A model generated the notes under the pieces. The model made no database searches and had not been told where the DNA came from. It was given only the letters and a program-made list of their open reading frames with translations. DNA of 64,000 nucleotides from Vicia villosa. Its lineage: Eukaryota; Streptophyta; Magnoliopsida; Fabales; Fabaceae. The stretch is from positions 143,778,731 to 143,842,730 of the forward strand of contig NC_081180.1 of the NCBI RefSeq assembly GCF_029867415.1, in the 5' to 3' direction. How positions within the stretch are numbered: the stretch's first letter is position 1; each line of letters begins with the position of its first letter. Position numbers and translations under genes: made by a program. Shown here piece after piece: positions 1 to 13,500 of this stretch.

Positions 1-481
1 GTCTGAATATAATACAAGTGGGTGATTAATATAACTATGATGTGTTGTTATTTATGATGCAATAATATCTGTTAACTGCGATGAGACTCACCCTTACATG
101 TTGTCATTTTCAGATTGAGGATAGCGACTTTTACGACTTGGTGAGGATTAGCTCATGAGTCAGTGCGTTTAGTATAGCGTCGGTGTCATGCTCTGATATT
201 GCAACACTGGGGAACGCTAGTCTAGACTCTATAAGGATACTCTATTTTGTTGTTATTGTATTAACTTTGTGGGATATCGCATAGATGATGTTATGCTTAT
301 CCGTATGACGAATATTCCGCTGTGTAGAAACATGATTATGATAATGTGATGACTTGTTCCTAAGTGTAGCATGACGAATGACTTATGAATAAAACGGTTT
401 AAATTGAATTATGGCACCCTTATTTTTATGTTTCACTTTGAATTTTTATATAATTGTCGCGGGGTTTAGAAGGGTGTTACA
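1..481 (+). mobile_element. 3' part of a Ty3/gypsy-type LTR
   Basis: The stretch has no convincing ORF and ends in AGAAGGGTGTTACA at 468-481, a typical end for plant Ty3/gypsy LTRs. The left part of the LTR lies outside the window. No tRNA primer site follows; the DNA switches directly to a gag-protease-like coding fragment, so this is probably a solo or truncated LTR inserted into another element. The assignment rests on the terminal motif and on context, not on a paired LTR. Confidence 0.45.
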
Positions 482-494
482 ACCAGCGCCAAAA

Positions 495-1860
495 ATGGAG
501 GAATTAGAGAGGTGTTTGATGATGGAAAAAAAGGAAGTAAGTTATGGTTACCCAAAGGTAAATGAAATCTTTCGAGAATATCTCTCGAGATGTCACAAGA
601 AGAATTATAAGAAGATGCTGGTGTGCCCCAGATGCTCCATTGTCTTGAGTCGAAGGATTGCTGAAAACTATGAGAGAGCCCAACGTGTCAAAACTCAAGG
701 AAATTGGAGGCAAGAAAGCCAACTGACGAAGGTCTACCCAAGGCCAGGAGAAAGCCTTTTGGGTTTCCTGGTGCGTTGTTACAAATCTGAAACAGAGTGT
801 CTTATGTGTCCCAGGTGTGGGGCAGTGTATGACAAATAAATGGCTGAAATGTTTGAGAGGATCCCTTTTACTGCTGGATGGGATCACCAGGGAAGCAACC
901 CTAACATGTACGTCTTCGACAAAAGGGGAATATCCAGGAGGCTAGATAGCCCTCATCCTAAGGCAAGGAGAGTTACCTTCAAACTCCCTGTTGATGTGCC
1001 TACTGATTGGTGGACCCAAGTTAATGCTGGAAGAGAGAAATGGAGGAGTTTTGACCAGGGAGGAAGAACTGCCATGGCATATAGGAAACAATTCCAAGCA
1101 TCAAAGAGGGAGGCATATAGGTTAGAAAACTACAAAGGAAAAAACCCCATGTTAAGATCCCAATGGAGGAGACACCAAAGGATCAAGAAGGCAGGAAAAG
1201 AACTGAAGTCGAAGGATATGGGAGAATCCAGCAGCAACAAGTTCACTTATGGGGCTGCAAGTTTAAGCAAACCACAAGTGGATCAAAAGCCATATTCACT
1301 TTAGAAAAACAAATTGTTAAGGAGAAGGTGCAGGAAGAACCCAATGAAGGAAGAAGAGATGCTGACAGATGACTTTGAGTCTGATGGGGTATCATGTGTT
1401 AATTTAAATTGTAATGTAGTTTTAGTTTTGCCTCATGAATATTACCAAGAGATAGAGGTAAAGGATTATGAAGAAGCTGATGAAGACGAAATGACGAAGC
1501 AGAGACCAGTGTGCTACCATGTGCTGAATAATGGCGTTGTCCAAAAACAAAATGCGTTCCTCGAAAGACCTGATCAAGGCATGAGAAATCACTTGAAGCC
1601 TTTATATATTGGGGCTAAGGTCGAACATGTGGGGATAAATAAGGTCCTTGTAGATAGTGGGGCAACTGTTAACTTAATGCCCCAATACATGCTAAAGAGG
1701 ATTGGCATGTTCGATACAAACGTCAAGCCACACAACATGGTATTGTCAAATTACGAAGGAAAGATAGGACACACTTTGGGAGTAATATAAGTGAATTTGA
1801 CAGTTGGCCCAGTCACAAGGCCAACAATGTTCCTCTTGGTTGTGGGCATGATCTATTTGT
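495..1860 (+). pseudogene. LTR-retrotransposon gag-to-protease fragment (Ty3/gypsy-like)
   Basis: Three consecutive reading frames (495-839, 840-1304, 1314-1790) look like pieces of one polyprotein broken by stops and a frameshift. The first contains two CPRC zinc-binding knuckles about 100 residues apart (CPRCSIVL and CPRCGAVYDK). The third contains a retropepsin-type active site in the context KVLVDSGATVNLMP, followed by a region resembling the protease flap. The organisation and sequence resemble the gag-protease segment of plant Ty3/gypsy elements. The first stop (TAA at 837-839) is followed directly by ATG at 840. The protease frame ends at 1788-1790 where related proteins continue. No reverse transcriptase follows, so the copy is truncated and non-functional. 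Confidence 0.65.
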
Positions 1861-1910
1861 AGTCAGACCCCCTCTTGGTTGTGTGCATGATCTATTCGTA
1901 TCTGACTCCC
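1833..1910. repeat. Direct repeat of about 39 bp at an element junction
   Basis: The sequence CCTCTTGGTTGTG-GCATGATCTATT occurs at about 1831-1858 and again at about 1870-1898 with few mismatches. It lies where the sense protease fragment stops and the antisense MULE fragment begins. Confidence 0.7.
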
Positions 1911-3520
1911 CTGCGAAGCATCAACATATTCCCATTGACTTGGATCACGATGCACATCACTTTCCTCACCTTTTCTACTCTTCTTAATTCCTCTATTTGG
2001 CTTGTATTTCACCGACGGCAGACACATTGAAGTTATGGATGGATAAGTTAGATTATGAACTTTTTTCTTCAACACCCCTTGACCCACAATATTCAGAGTA
2101 CTAAATTGTCTCTTTAACTCTTCGCACTCCTCATCTAAATCCCACTTGCTATCGTCGGGACTCATATCATGTTTTGAAATTTACAATTTTGTCCAAAACA
2201 CATGAATAGTTTCCAAAGGTATAAGTATACCCATAATCTGGTAACCAACGAGTTGACACGCACACGGTAATCCATGCGTTGTTCTAATGTAACAACCACA
2301 CCTCTCGTTGCTCGCACCAATAAATTTGACTCTTTATAGTCCCTTTCCAATGAGTTGTATACACTATCTTGAAACAAAAATGTGCAATTTAGAATAAAAT
2401 GGAGTGATATACCGATACTTAATATTGACGATACTTTTTTGAAACAACATTCTTATGGAACCTAACTGCAACTTCAATATTGTGTTCACAGCATCCCAGC
2501 TTGCACATAAATCACCACGACTTGTCATCAACATGTTCTTCAATCTCAAATGTACAGACTCCACCCTATAAATCATGAACACATTAAATAAAGAACTCAC
2601 AAATTAACATAAACATATTTCCTGTTAGAAGAATGTACCTGTTTGTTGTTGTGTTCCCTAAATGAGTGACTCTGTTAGTCTATGCAGAAACAAACATTTA
2701 TTTATATGGTGTTAACCATGCTTCTTTCACATACTCGACAAATGATGGAATATTACCACATACACTCTCGAAGTGGTTCAGATGTACATCAAATTCGTCT
2801 TCTGTATTTGAATACATCATGTTGTTCCATTGATCCCTGACACGTTCTTGTCTTTCTGATTTCACATACTCTTTACATTTCATGCTAACGTTTTTTAAAA
2901 GTTGAAGGTCCGTCACCATGACATTTGGAAGCAACTTCTCAGAATAGAACAACTCTGTAAGCTTCTGTAGTGCCCATGTGAAGTTCTCTTCCCTTTCATG
3001 TTCCAAATATGCAAAAGCAACTGAAAATGTCAATTTTGTTGATGTAACACCAACAATCTCCAGCAGTGGTAGCCAATACTTGCACGATTAAAAAACACAT
3101 TCAGCAACCAACTCACTCAACATATTTTTAAGATGGGAAAAATTAAAATTAAAATTCTTACATATTTGTTTTGTACATGCAATCAAAAATCAACACCAGA
3201 GGAAAAATATTTAACAACTTGACAGAGTCATAGTGTGTCCAGAAGATATCAACCACATTTAACCATCGTCTTCCAACCAATACCACTCAGAACAAATCTA
3301 AGCTTAAATGGGCATCTAAGCTTCATAGTATAATTTCCATCAGAAGGGACCGCAACTTCATTTTTATTTTTGTAATCTCCTCCTCTGTCATAACCCATAA
3401 TCAATCTATCCATCCTGTCTCGCATTCTATTAGCAACATCAGATCATATTGTAACAACAACAATACCATGACTTTTTCCAATTGAACGTGCCAATTATAG
3501 AACTTTATCTCGTGATTCAA
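1863..3520 (-). pseudogene. MULE (MuDR/FAR1-like) transposase C-terminal relic
   Basis: Read right to left, the minus strand carries three colinear blocks of a Mutator-like transposase. 3033-2698 contains VRDQWNNMMYSNTEDEFD and SFVEYVKEAWLTPYK. 2600-2364 contains LKNMLMTSRGDLCASWDAVN. 2340-2165 in another frame contains a SWIM-type zinc finger, CGCYIRTTHGLPCAC. A tail block (2165-1863, DDSKWDLDEECEELKRQF) follows. These match the region downstream of the DDE domain in plant MULE transposases and FAR1-related proteins. Frameshifts and stops separate the blocks and the catalytic part is absent or unrecognisable beyond about 3500, so this is a pseudogene. A domesticated FAR1 gene is unlikely because no complete frame exists. 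Confidence 0.75.
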
Positions 3521-3714
3521 AAATCTGACAATCACAAAAACGTATAATTAGATAACTTCATCAATTTATAAAAACAAAAAAAATTGTGTAAGAAGTCAAG
3601 TAAATATACCGTATTTATGACGAAGTACTACGTAAGATCAATACATGAATCCGTAGAAAAAGCTGAAGCTGCTGATTCAGGACCGCAAAGATATAAAACC
3701 TCATCTTCCATATC

Positions 3715-3965
3715 AGAAATTTTAGGTTTTAATGAAATTTCCGATATTGGTTTGCTACCGAAAATTCGTGAAATTTTTGGAACGGTAATGAATTTTGTAA
3801 AATTACCGGAATTTTTAAAATCTCCGGTAAATTGCATCGAAATTTTTTAAAATTTCCGATAAATGGATACCGAAAATTTGTTAAAAACAAAGAATTTCCG
3901 GTATCGGCTAAAAAAAGTACCGGAAATTTGCTATCAGGTATCAGAAATTTGCTTTTTGGTGATTT
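3715..3965. repeat. AT-rich degenerate repeat with CCGGTA / TACCGG motifs
   Basis: About 250 bp are built from repeated variants of AAATTTCCGGTA in both orientations, for example TTACCGGAATTTTTAAAAT, CTCCGGTAAATT, GAATTTCCGGTATCGGC and GTACCGGAAATTTGC. The motif recurs every 20-40 bp. It lies just beyond the MULE relic and may be a decayed terminal or subterminal region, but no partner copy is present in the window. Confidence 0.6.
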
Positions 3966-4099
3966 TGGCAAGGATTATTTTTTTATAGAAAAGATAAAAT
4001 TTTGAGTTAATAGTATCCGAGATATTTTGGGAATAATGTAAAATGAGGGGTGACGTGTATAATTTGGGGGTGACATGTAGAAAGCTCTCTATATCTTGT

Positions 4100-4316
4100 T
4101 GAATCTAACAGAGCCCATTAAAGCTTTAAAATAGGCACGAGGCCCGTAATTTAGTCCAGCATTAAGTCACGTGCACCAAAGTAGTCTTAATAATGAAAGA
4201 AACATTGTTAGCACTAAGCGCACGTTAGCCCATATCAAAAAAGACCAGAAGCCCATGCTCCTTACGCACCCTAGCTTCTACCTAACCAACTCATATCTCT
4301 CTGAAAACCACTTACG

Positions 4317-4369
<53 letters not shown>

Positions 4370-4570
4370 AGGGTTTTCGTTCACACTCTGTCCCTCTCTC
4401 TCATACCAATTTTCTTCTCCCCGATCCACCATCTCGTTTCAATGCCTGCCAATTCCATAGGCAAATTCAACTCAGTGCCAATTCGTTCCATTATAAACCG
4501 ATTTCGGCATTCGATTCACTTCACATCACTTCCCCCTCTCATCTGACAATAGCGCCGCCGGCTTCCTCCG
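4100..4570 (+). promoter_or_regulatory. Probable promoter and 5'UTR of the HUA2-like gene
   Basis: The segment has several AGCCCA motifs (site II-like, near 4111, 4226 and 4250), a long CT run (about 4317-4365) and immediately after it a telo-box-like TTAGGGTTTTCG (about 4369-4380). This combination of TC microsatellite, telo-box and site II motifs is common upstream of housekeeping plant genes. No clear TATA box is seen. The transcription start is not defined by the sequence. Confidence 0.5.
4317..4366. repeat. CT microsatellite in the 5'UTR
   Basis: About 25 CT units, with one CG interruption near the start, lie roughly 200 bp upstream of the HUA2-like start codon. Pyrimidine-rich tracts are frequent in plant 5' leaders. 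Confidence 0.85.
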
Positions 4571-7500
4571 ATGGCCCCGAGCCGGAGAAAGGGAGGAAGC
4601 AAAGCAGCCGCCGCCGCCGCTGCAGCTCGTAAATGGAAAGTTGGCGATCTCGTTCTTGCTAAAGTTAAGGGGTTCCCTGCTTGGCCTGCCACGGTAACTG
4701 CTGTTTTGATTTTTGAAATTTTGCAATTTATAATTAAAAGTTTATGTCTTTCTCTATTTTTTCACTTGCATCTGAACTGCATGTTTTTGACTTCAGAAAT
4801 ATTGCTTCAGTGTGTGTAATTCTTCGTTATTTTTGTGGATCCTAGTCTTAGACTCAATTTCTTATTCATAAATTTTATATCTTTTTGATTTCTGGTTAAT
4901 TATACCAAATTATTACTTAAATTCAAAAAGGATTTATTTAGACAAGGAAACTTCTTATTTGATATGGATAAGACAGAAACTAGTGACAATAGGATGAGAC
5001 CCCTGCTTGGAATTTCCCAAAGATTAATAGATAAATCTATGCTTGATAGGTAATACTTAAACTGAAGGTAAATAAGTTTTTATATGTAAGCAATTGATAT
5101 TGATGGATTAAAATTTATATTTCTAAGAATGTTTGGTAAAATTAAATAATGTTTAGGCTATCTCACATTATTTCGCCCTTTCTGCCGGAGCAGACTTATT
5201 TTGAATCTGAAGGAAGCTACTTGTTCCAAGAATGGAAGAGCTCCCATTTTCAGCCCAATAGCCTCACGATGTGAAGTTACGGAGGGATTATCTTAGAAAT
5301 GAATACGAGAGTTTAGGAGGAAAATGAATAGCTAAAATGAAGAAATTCCATGAGATTTCTCTCCCTTTTAGTAGTTAAGGGAGTTTATGTTATATTGAAA
5401 TAGTTTCCGTTTCCTTTTATAATAAAAGCTTAATATTGCTAATATGCTATATATCACGTGCTTGTCTCAGAGACAATAATAATGGGAAAAAACACGGTTT
5501 TGCTCCCTAATGTAGTTTTTTATATTTTCAATTTCAATATCTTTCCTTCTCATCCTTCAACTTCCAATTTGACGCCCCATAAGTATGGTTGTAACTCTGT
5601 AATCATGATTGAACCGGAAAGGTTCAGAGCTGATTTTTCCTCCAAAAGTTGACTTTTTTTTTTACTTTTAGTCAATTCATACTCAAATAAACACTTGTAG
5701 GGATGATGGAGAAATGTGGTGATCCGGGTTTGAACCCTGGATTCCACATTTTATAGAACGTAGTTTTTGTATCTGTTTGAAAAATATGCTCTAAGTTTTT
5801 ACATCAAACTATTAAAGCCTGATTGGAAGAAAGTTGTTTTAATTTTTTTTTTTTTGGTTTTGTTGATACTTCATTTGACAGTTCAAGTTCATTGCTTCTG
5901 GCAGGTCAGTGAGCCGGAGAAGTGGGGTTACTCCACCGATTGGAAGAAAGTGGTTGTTTACTTTTTTGGCACCCAACAGATGTAAGTATGCCTATAACAA
6001 TTGATATGGAAATATAAATGCTCAGTAATGAAAATATACCATTCTCTAATTTTTTAATCAAGGCAACTGAAGTATTAAAAGGTAGCTTAGTTTAAGGGTC
6101 ATATGATATCAATTGTATTTTGATAGCTTAAGGAGTTTGGTGTTGATATTAAGCTTTCCCTTCTTTACTATAATTATTTCCAGGAGCTTGCTTCACTAGG
6201 CCGATTTGCATCTTATAGTTTATGGCATTTACATGAAATGCTGATTCTCCTTTTTAGTTTGCACAGTTGTATCATTTGAGAACACATGTCTGTTGTTTTA
6301 TCTCAGTTTGGTGCAAGATTATGATTTTGAGCCATCATAGGCTGCATAAGGGGACCATGTTTGTTTACATGGCACTGATATTTTTTAAATTTTTTTAGTA
6401 GGAACTATTAACTAAGGTCTGTGCTGGTTGTGCATATCAGACAGTTAGACCAGATTTAAATATGTTAGTAGTGCATGACTTATATGTGACTATTTTAAAC
6501 TTCATTTTAGCTTATCTCATCCATTCTTAATTCTTCTGCCTATTATAATCATGTCACACTGTTGTTACTGACTTATTTTTAATAGTTCAGCTTTAGATTA
6601 ATGATTGTCTTTATGCTCATTTGTTGTTGAATATTTCATACAAGTTTGCCTTTAAGCTATATGCCTTTTGAGTGTTGATTATTAGAATATGTTGATACTA
6701 TCCTTTTGAGTATTGATTACTAGGATATGATACTACTCTCGGAGAGAAATGGAAAACCTGTTTCTGATTCTATTATTTATTCTAATGCTACAAATTTAGC
6801 AAACTCATACTTATAGGGTACAGTAAATCAGTTAGACTCAGTACCTATGAATATTGAGTTATCCCAACAAAACACCTAACATAACACATTCAATAGAATC
6901 CAGAACAAAATGCTAAAGTTCACTTAATCTAGCATTCTCTGGAGGCTTAGTTTGCCAGTGATGACACAAAGCAACACGGAAACATTAGATAAAACCCCTA
7001 CTAATTTGAGAGTTTCGAGTCTAAGGAATTCAAGTACTTGGTTTCTCCCAATCAATACAGTCCCAAAAAAAACTCCAACTAATTTTTCCTTCAATTTCCC
7101 TATTTATTCAATAATTTCCTAATAGTAGCTGCTGACTAATATAATAGCTACTGCCTAATAACACAATAACCGCTATCATATCCACCATTAGGGTTTTAGT
7201 AATAAATTCTTCAATTTATCTTAAAATGTTGTCAATTTTAAGATTATAGTTTCAATCCAAACTCTTTTAAGGGTAATGTTCTATTCTTCATTTTGTTATG
7301 TTCTTGCTCACAAACAATTGTTTTGTTTTTCTTCCTACTTTTAATTTAGTTATGTTCTTTTTTGCTAAGTTTGCTTAAGTTTTATTGCTCTACACTTTAG
7401 GTTCTTTAACTATTATGTATGATAATATCATGGTCTCTATAATCTTGTGTATTTTTTATTTTATTTTTGAGTATTTATGTATACTTTGTACTGTGTACAC

Positions 7501-10500
7501 TGAATTTTAGTCTTTGCAATAACGGCTATCCTTATATCTCTATACCGGTATATTATTTTAGGAGATCTTTGCTACAGAACACTATCCGAGATGAACAACA
7601 CAACTATTTCCTTTAGCAAAGTGATTACCTGGTTCCACCATATTTGAAATGCTTTTAATCCTCAGTTGAACAAAGATCACTCTTGATATCGAATAATTAC
7701 AATATTGTCTTATTGTCATAGTTTTGAATGCTGGATTCCATCTGGTTGAACTAAATCACCTCCTATAAACTGCCATAAAATAAAATCAGTCAAAATTAAT
7801 AGGATTCAAACCATTAAATGTGGCAAACCTCTAAACTTATAAAAGTGTGGTCATCTTGTTTTGCAAGTTGCAACTTAAATACGCCTACCTGCAATCCAAA
7901 AACAAAACAAAAGAAACACTCTTATCAGAAATCTTCCCATGAAGGGCCTGTTACTAGCAACTTTTTGATAGACTAACATATAACTTTCTGTAGCTGCTAT
8001 TTGCTTGTATCTTTGCTGGTACCAGGACTTGTAAACAGAAGAGGCATTGGAGTAAGATTAAGTTGTTTTGTGGACCCAATATGGTATTTTTCAAATTGTA
8101 ACCAGTGTTGCCCAATGGCATCTGTTGAATGTTTTTGCCATTGCTTGCAAACTTCGTTGAAGTCATGGCTGAATGGCTTTTACATTTGTGTGTTTGTCAG
8201 AGGGAAGTAAACCTTTCTTCGTCTTATGTACCCTGCCTTAGGTAACTTCCATTAACACTAACTCCACACACTTTCCCTTTGTTTTCTGTGGCATAATATA
8301 TTTGACACTATGTTATCAAACTCGGCTGTTATCTCGGCACGACCGTGCTGTTCCGACACAGACGTGTGACTTGGCTGGAACGATCGCGATAATGGGATTG
8401 GATACGGGACGATTCCGCTCCGGCCACATCAGTTTATATATGACATTTACCCTTAAATTTTTAAGGATAGCAAGGTTATTTTATTGCATTTATTGACATT
8501 TGGAAATATGTTTTGCTTAAAAGACTTATGGCTTTTATTTTTAAATATGAATACTTCATGAATTTTGATTAATTTATTTTAGTTTTTAACAATTATGTGT
8601 TTACTAGTATTAACCATATTAGTATTCACATCACTAAAATATTGGCCGTTCTACTCTCCGCTCCCGCTCCATTCAATTTTTGGAGATGGCAGCGCCACAT
8701 CACTATCCGAGATTCATAACGTAGATTTGACCACCCTAGCCTTATTACTCTTCAAAATGTACTCATGACGGGTACTTAATAGATTAGGCCATCCTTCTCA
8801 ATTACGAGAAGTTTTATTAGGTATTGAAATGATACATGATTTGAGAGTCTTACTCAAGCCTCATATGTTGTGGGTGGCCTTGTCTTTATTTCTACTCGCA
8901 GATAAGATGAAACAGGATCAAGCTCATTTTCAGGAGCTGTATTAGATTTATAAGAACTGAATTTATCATAGCATAGCATGGATTGTTAGAATTCCCAATA
9001 GGTGGGAAAATGGTTATGAAAATTCAAGGGTAAAAGTTGTTTACAGTGGTAGAAAAGTATTTGAAGAAAAATTTGTGATCTTAAATTTTATTATTCCATC
9101 AATTAATTGGCCAAAATTAGTACTTCTATAGTTGTGATTGTAGTCGGTACTATATTAATGCTTGTATTGTAGTATTTGTATTTTTGATGAGTGGGTGGAG
9201 GGGGGTTTCAACTGCTGCATTTGAGGTTGGAGATTTATTGTTGTAAATAGTGTGTTATTATAATTAATTATAGTAATTTGTATTTAACCCATTAATCCAT
9301 TAGGCAGGCCCATAAGTTTAGGATAACCTATTTAAATAGATTAGCAACAGAAACCAAAGAAGTTGTAGAAAAAAGCGTTAGAGTGATTTCATATTGAATT
9401 ACTAGAATTTGTTTCAATTGAATTGTTAGTTACAATTGAACTAGGACAAGTATTTATATCACTACCTACCTTACTGTACTGAGTCAGCGCACTTAGTTAC
9501 AAAGCTAAAGCCTAGTTTGGCTTGCTTCTGTTAATTAGTGCTTGCACTAAATCTTAGCCACCATCATTGCAACGTTTTTGTTACCTTTGTTTATCTTTTC
9601 CTACTAGTACTGTTCATTTGCCCCATTTATCGCGGTGGTTCTATTCCTTCAATGTTTTTTCTTCTCTATTTGATACTTGTTGTTTACGAGTTTACCCCAG
9701 ATTCCTTAGATGGATTCCTCCTCTATCTGTTTTGGGTGTTCACCTTTCCAACCTTTCCATCCGTCAGAGCACATTGGAGCACCTTGGAGGCTCTTTACTA
9801 CTATTTGTTGGCTGTTTTTGTTCTTTTGAGTAAGACATAGTATTATGACATTAATCAAAATGTCAGAAAGATTGGTTCAACTTAACCGAGATATAGTAAA
9901 GAGGGTGAGGTCAATCCTTTGTAAATTGTAAAAACAAATAAGTACATCTATGTCAGAAAGACTTGTGCAATTTACAAACCCGATTACTCTCCTCATGAGC
10001 AACAAACCCAGGAGGTTGCTCCATATAAATCTCCTCTTCCAAGTCATCATGCAAGAATGCATTCTTGATATCCAATTGAAATAGAGGCCATTGTTTCATG
10101 GCAGCCTTGGCTAGAAAGAGGCAAACAGTTGCCATCTTCGCAACAGGAGAGAAAGTATCACTATAATCTTGACCGTGGACTTGAGTGTATCCTTTTGCCA
10201 CTAAGCGAGCTTTCAATTGATCTACCTGTCCATTAGGACCCACCGTAATATTAAATATCCAGGAAGATATCAAAGACTTGCTGTAAAGTTCTGAAATAAG
10301 TGTTGTTTTAAAGTCTTGAAATAGAAAATTAATCATTACAATAAAGTTCCATTGATTCATCTCACTTTATCCTCAAACCAAGATGATCTTCAGTCATAGT
10401 AATTCACATATATTGTGTGTCATTGCCATAAACTCTGACACTGACACTGGATCTGGATGGTACACTTTGTTATTTACTCTTTTAGGTCACAAGATTCCAA

Positions 10501-13500
10501 CTAGGAAAGTATAATATCATGTAGTTTTTTTTTTCCTGTAATTGACCGTATATTGGTATATACTTCAAGACCTACACTTCCGTTTTGTTCAAAGAAAACT
10601 AATCTACTTGGGGTTCCTTTCAAGTATTGCAAAAGTATAATATCATGTAGTTTTTTTCCCGTAATTGATCTTATATTGGTATATACTTCAAGACCTACAC
10701 TTCCGTTTTGTTCGAAGAAAACTAATCTACTTGGGGGGTTCCTTTCAAGTTTTGCAAAGTTAGAAGTGCAACTTGTAATTAAATCTTCTTTGGTTTGTTA
10801 GTGAATCAGATAACTAAGCTTTCCTGCAAGGGCAACATCGGGTCTCAGTATGTGACAGGTGTATAACTTTGTCGACTAACCTTTTAGACACTTCCTTATC
10901 AATCACAACATCTTATGCATTCCCCAACTTCATATTTGGATCAATTGGTGTCCTTGTAGGCTTGTATGCAGCTTTGTCAGTCTCTTGAGGAAGATGAGAT
11001 ATATTTTTATTGGAATATGAAAGTTCCTTTTGTAGAGCGGGACACTTTCCAAGGCCTTAATCACACGTTCCTTGACCGAGTATTGGCATGGCCGTAGTTG
11101 CTCATTTTCTTCACTATTTGTCACTATAACATTATCTACATCCACTAAAAAATGGTCTCTTAGACTTTGTTTATAGCCCAAACCTACCATAACTTTCGTG
11201 AAACTTCCAAACCATGCTCATGGTGATTGTCTTAGCCCAAATAATACAGTGGAAACTTATATTCAGGGTGCAATTCCATGTAAATCTCGTCTTGTTCTCC
11301 ATCAAATTTTTACAAGCTCCAACTGCATTTAGTTGCTAAGTATAATTTCACCTTGACGGTATCCATTTTTGCAATTAGAACAAATATTTCCATGTAACCC
11401 ACTACATAGGTTTGAGTGAATCCTTTGGCTACCAACTTTGCATTGTACCTTGCAATAGATCCATCATCCTTATGTTTTACGATGTATTTGCACCCACCCG
11501 GTTTCTTTCAATTTGGCAGAGGAACCAATTCTCATGTATCGTTCCTATCTCAAGTGTCCATTTCCTGCCAGACAATGCCTTGGATATAGGTAGGTATGAT
11601 GGTAGTGTTTTGGCATGTAGTGAAAGCTTTATGGACTGGTGAGATTTGTTTAAAGCATAGATAGTTGGACATAGTGGCTTGTTAGTACATGCTCTACTGT
11701 AGATCTCTACTGTAGTGGTGGAGTTGGATTTTGTTTCTTTTTTACTAGGTTGGATCCTAGTCCCTATGTTATGTTAGACTAGATTTTGCTATATGAGCAT
11801 GAGAGAATTCAAAAATTTAATCACTTAAGTTATCTCATGTAATATCTGATTGGTACTCTTAAACATTACTTCAGCTCCAACATTTGTGTCTTTTTCAGAA
11901 TCAATTTTAGTTTCAATATTGTCATGTCTAGTTTCAGCCTCAACTTTTGGTCCGCGTGAGGTTAAAGTCGAAAAGTAGAAGGGGCTCATATTTCTTACAT
12001 ATTTTCTATCTGAAGATATGTTTGATCGAAGTAACTTTCTTGCTCATGAAAGGTGACATCTCAAGAGACAAAGAATTAATGGTACAGAGGATGATAGCAT
12101 TTGTAGCCTTTTTGGATGGAAGAGTATCCTATAAATAAATATTTTACAGCCCTGGATCCAAGATTCCCTTTACCAATCCTATGAACATGGACAAACGATG
12201 TACACCCAAATATTCTTAGAATAAGTTACTAGAGGTCGACACATCAGGATAGAACGAGAACTAAATCTCCATAGGAGTTTTAGAGGCAAGGACTCAAGAA
12301 GGTGAACGACTTATGATATAAGATTCAGCAAAAACCAATTCCCCTCAAAATTTCTTAGGAATCTTATTTTGGAATAACATGTCTCTAGGTTTATCTAATA
12401 AGTGCCCATTTATTCTCTCGACAGTCCTATTTTGTTGGGGGGTTTAGCGAGAAAAGAAGTTGTCGTCGAGTAGATTTGGAGGAAGATCATAGTTATTCAA
12501 GTAAAAAAGGTCATTCTATTCTCTAACATTTCCAATCGTCCTCCCCAAATTCTGGTCATAGATAACACAAGCATTGATTTAAAAAATATTACATGATAGG
12601 TTTTTGCAAGGAAATTGGGATGGTGGACATTTTGAAAATATGGACATTTTGTAGGATTATAGGTGTACTTATTTGGACATCTCCTTGACTTGTAGTTATA
12701 CGGGTACAACTGATGTGGGGTATTTCCTTGTTAGTATAAGTGTATGACAAGGTGAATAAGTAAGAGAAGTGTGTGGGCAAGGGTGGCATGAGGTCAGTGA
12801 CTCCAGAACCTAATACCAAAATACTATATGATGTCAGTATTTTCTTGCCACTAGGACAAGGTGAATAAGTTGGAGAAGTGTGTGGGTAAGGATGCCATGA
12901 AGTTAGTGCCTTCAGAATCCAATACTATATGACGTCATAATTTTCTTGTCACTAGGACAATGTGAATAAGTAGGAGAAGTGTGTGGGTATGGATGCCATG
13001 AAGTTATTGGCTTCAAAATCCAGTACAATACTGGTTATAGAGTGTGGTTATAGAGTGTATCTGAAGCATTAAATTCAAAATAAAATGGAGACTTACCAAG
13101 AGGTGATGGAAATTGTTGAGATATTGGTTTATTATTATTCGATATCTATTGCTTTTATTAGTAGTATCAATTAGGATAATATTTAGCATATTATTGTATC
13201 AAATCTTTCTTCACTTAGTATATCTTCTCCTTAATTTGTGGGGTTGATTAGGAGGCCTATACCTATATATATGTGTATTCTCTTCACATAATAAAATAAG
13301 AATTGTAGATTCAACTTGGTATCAGAGTTGAGTTAAGGACTGCAATGTGGACAGATGACCCAGGTCCACGCTAGGCATGAGGGTGGATGTTGAAGTTGGT
13401 ATTTGTGTTATTGGAGTTTGTTTGAAGTCACACATTGCTTAGGTTTTCGGGCTGTTGGTTGTATAAATATGTGAGGGTAACCTCACCTTTTGAGCTAGCT

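Noticed and set aside
4526..4726. Minus-strand frame over HUA2-like exon 1
   Set aside because: It overlaps the start exon, whose product matches the PWWP family; the antisense frame matches nothing.
9538..9840. Plus-strand hydrophobic frame that could pass for a membrane protein
   Set aside because: It lies in intron 2 of the HUA2-like gene, and an overlapping frame of similar length exists. No family is recognised, and T-rich DNA yields such frames by chance.
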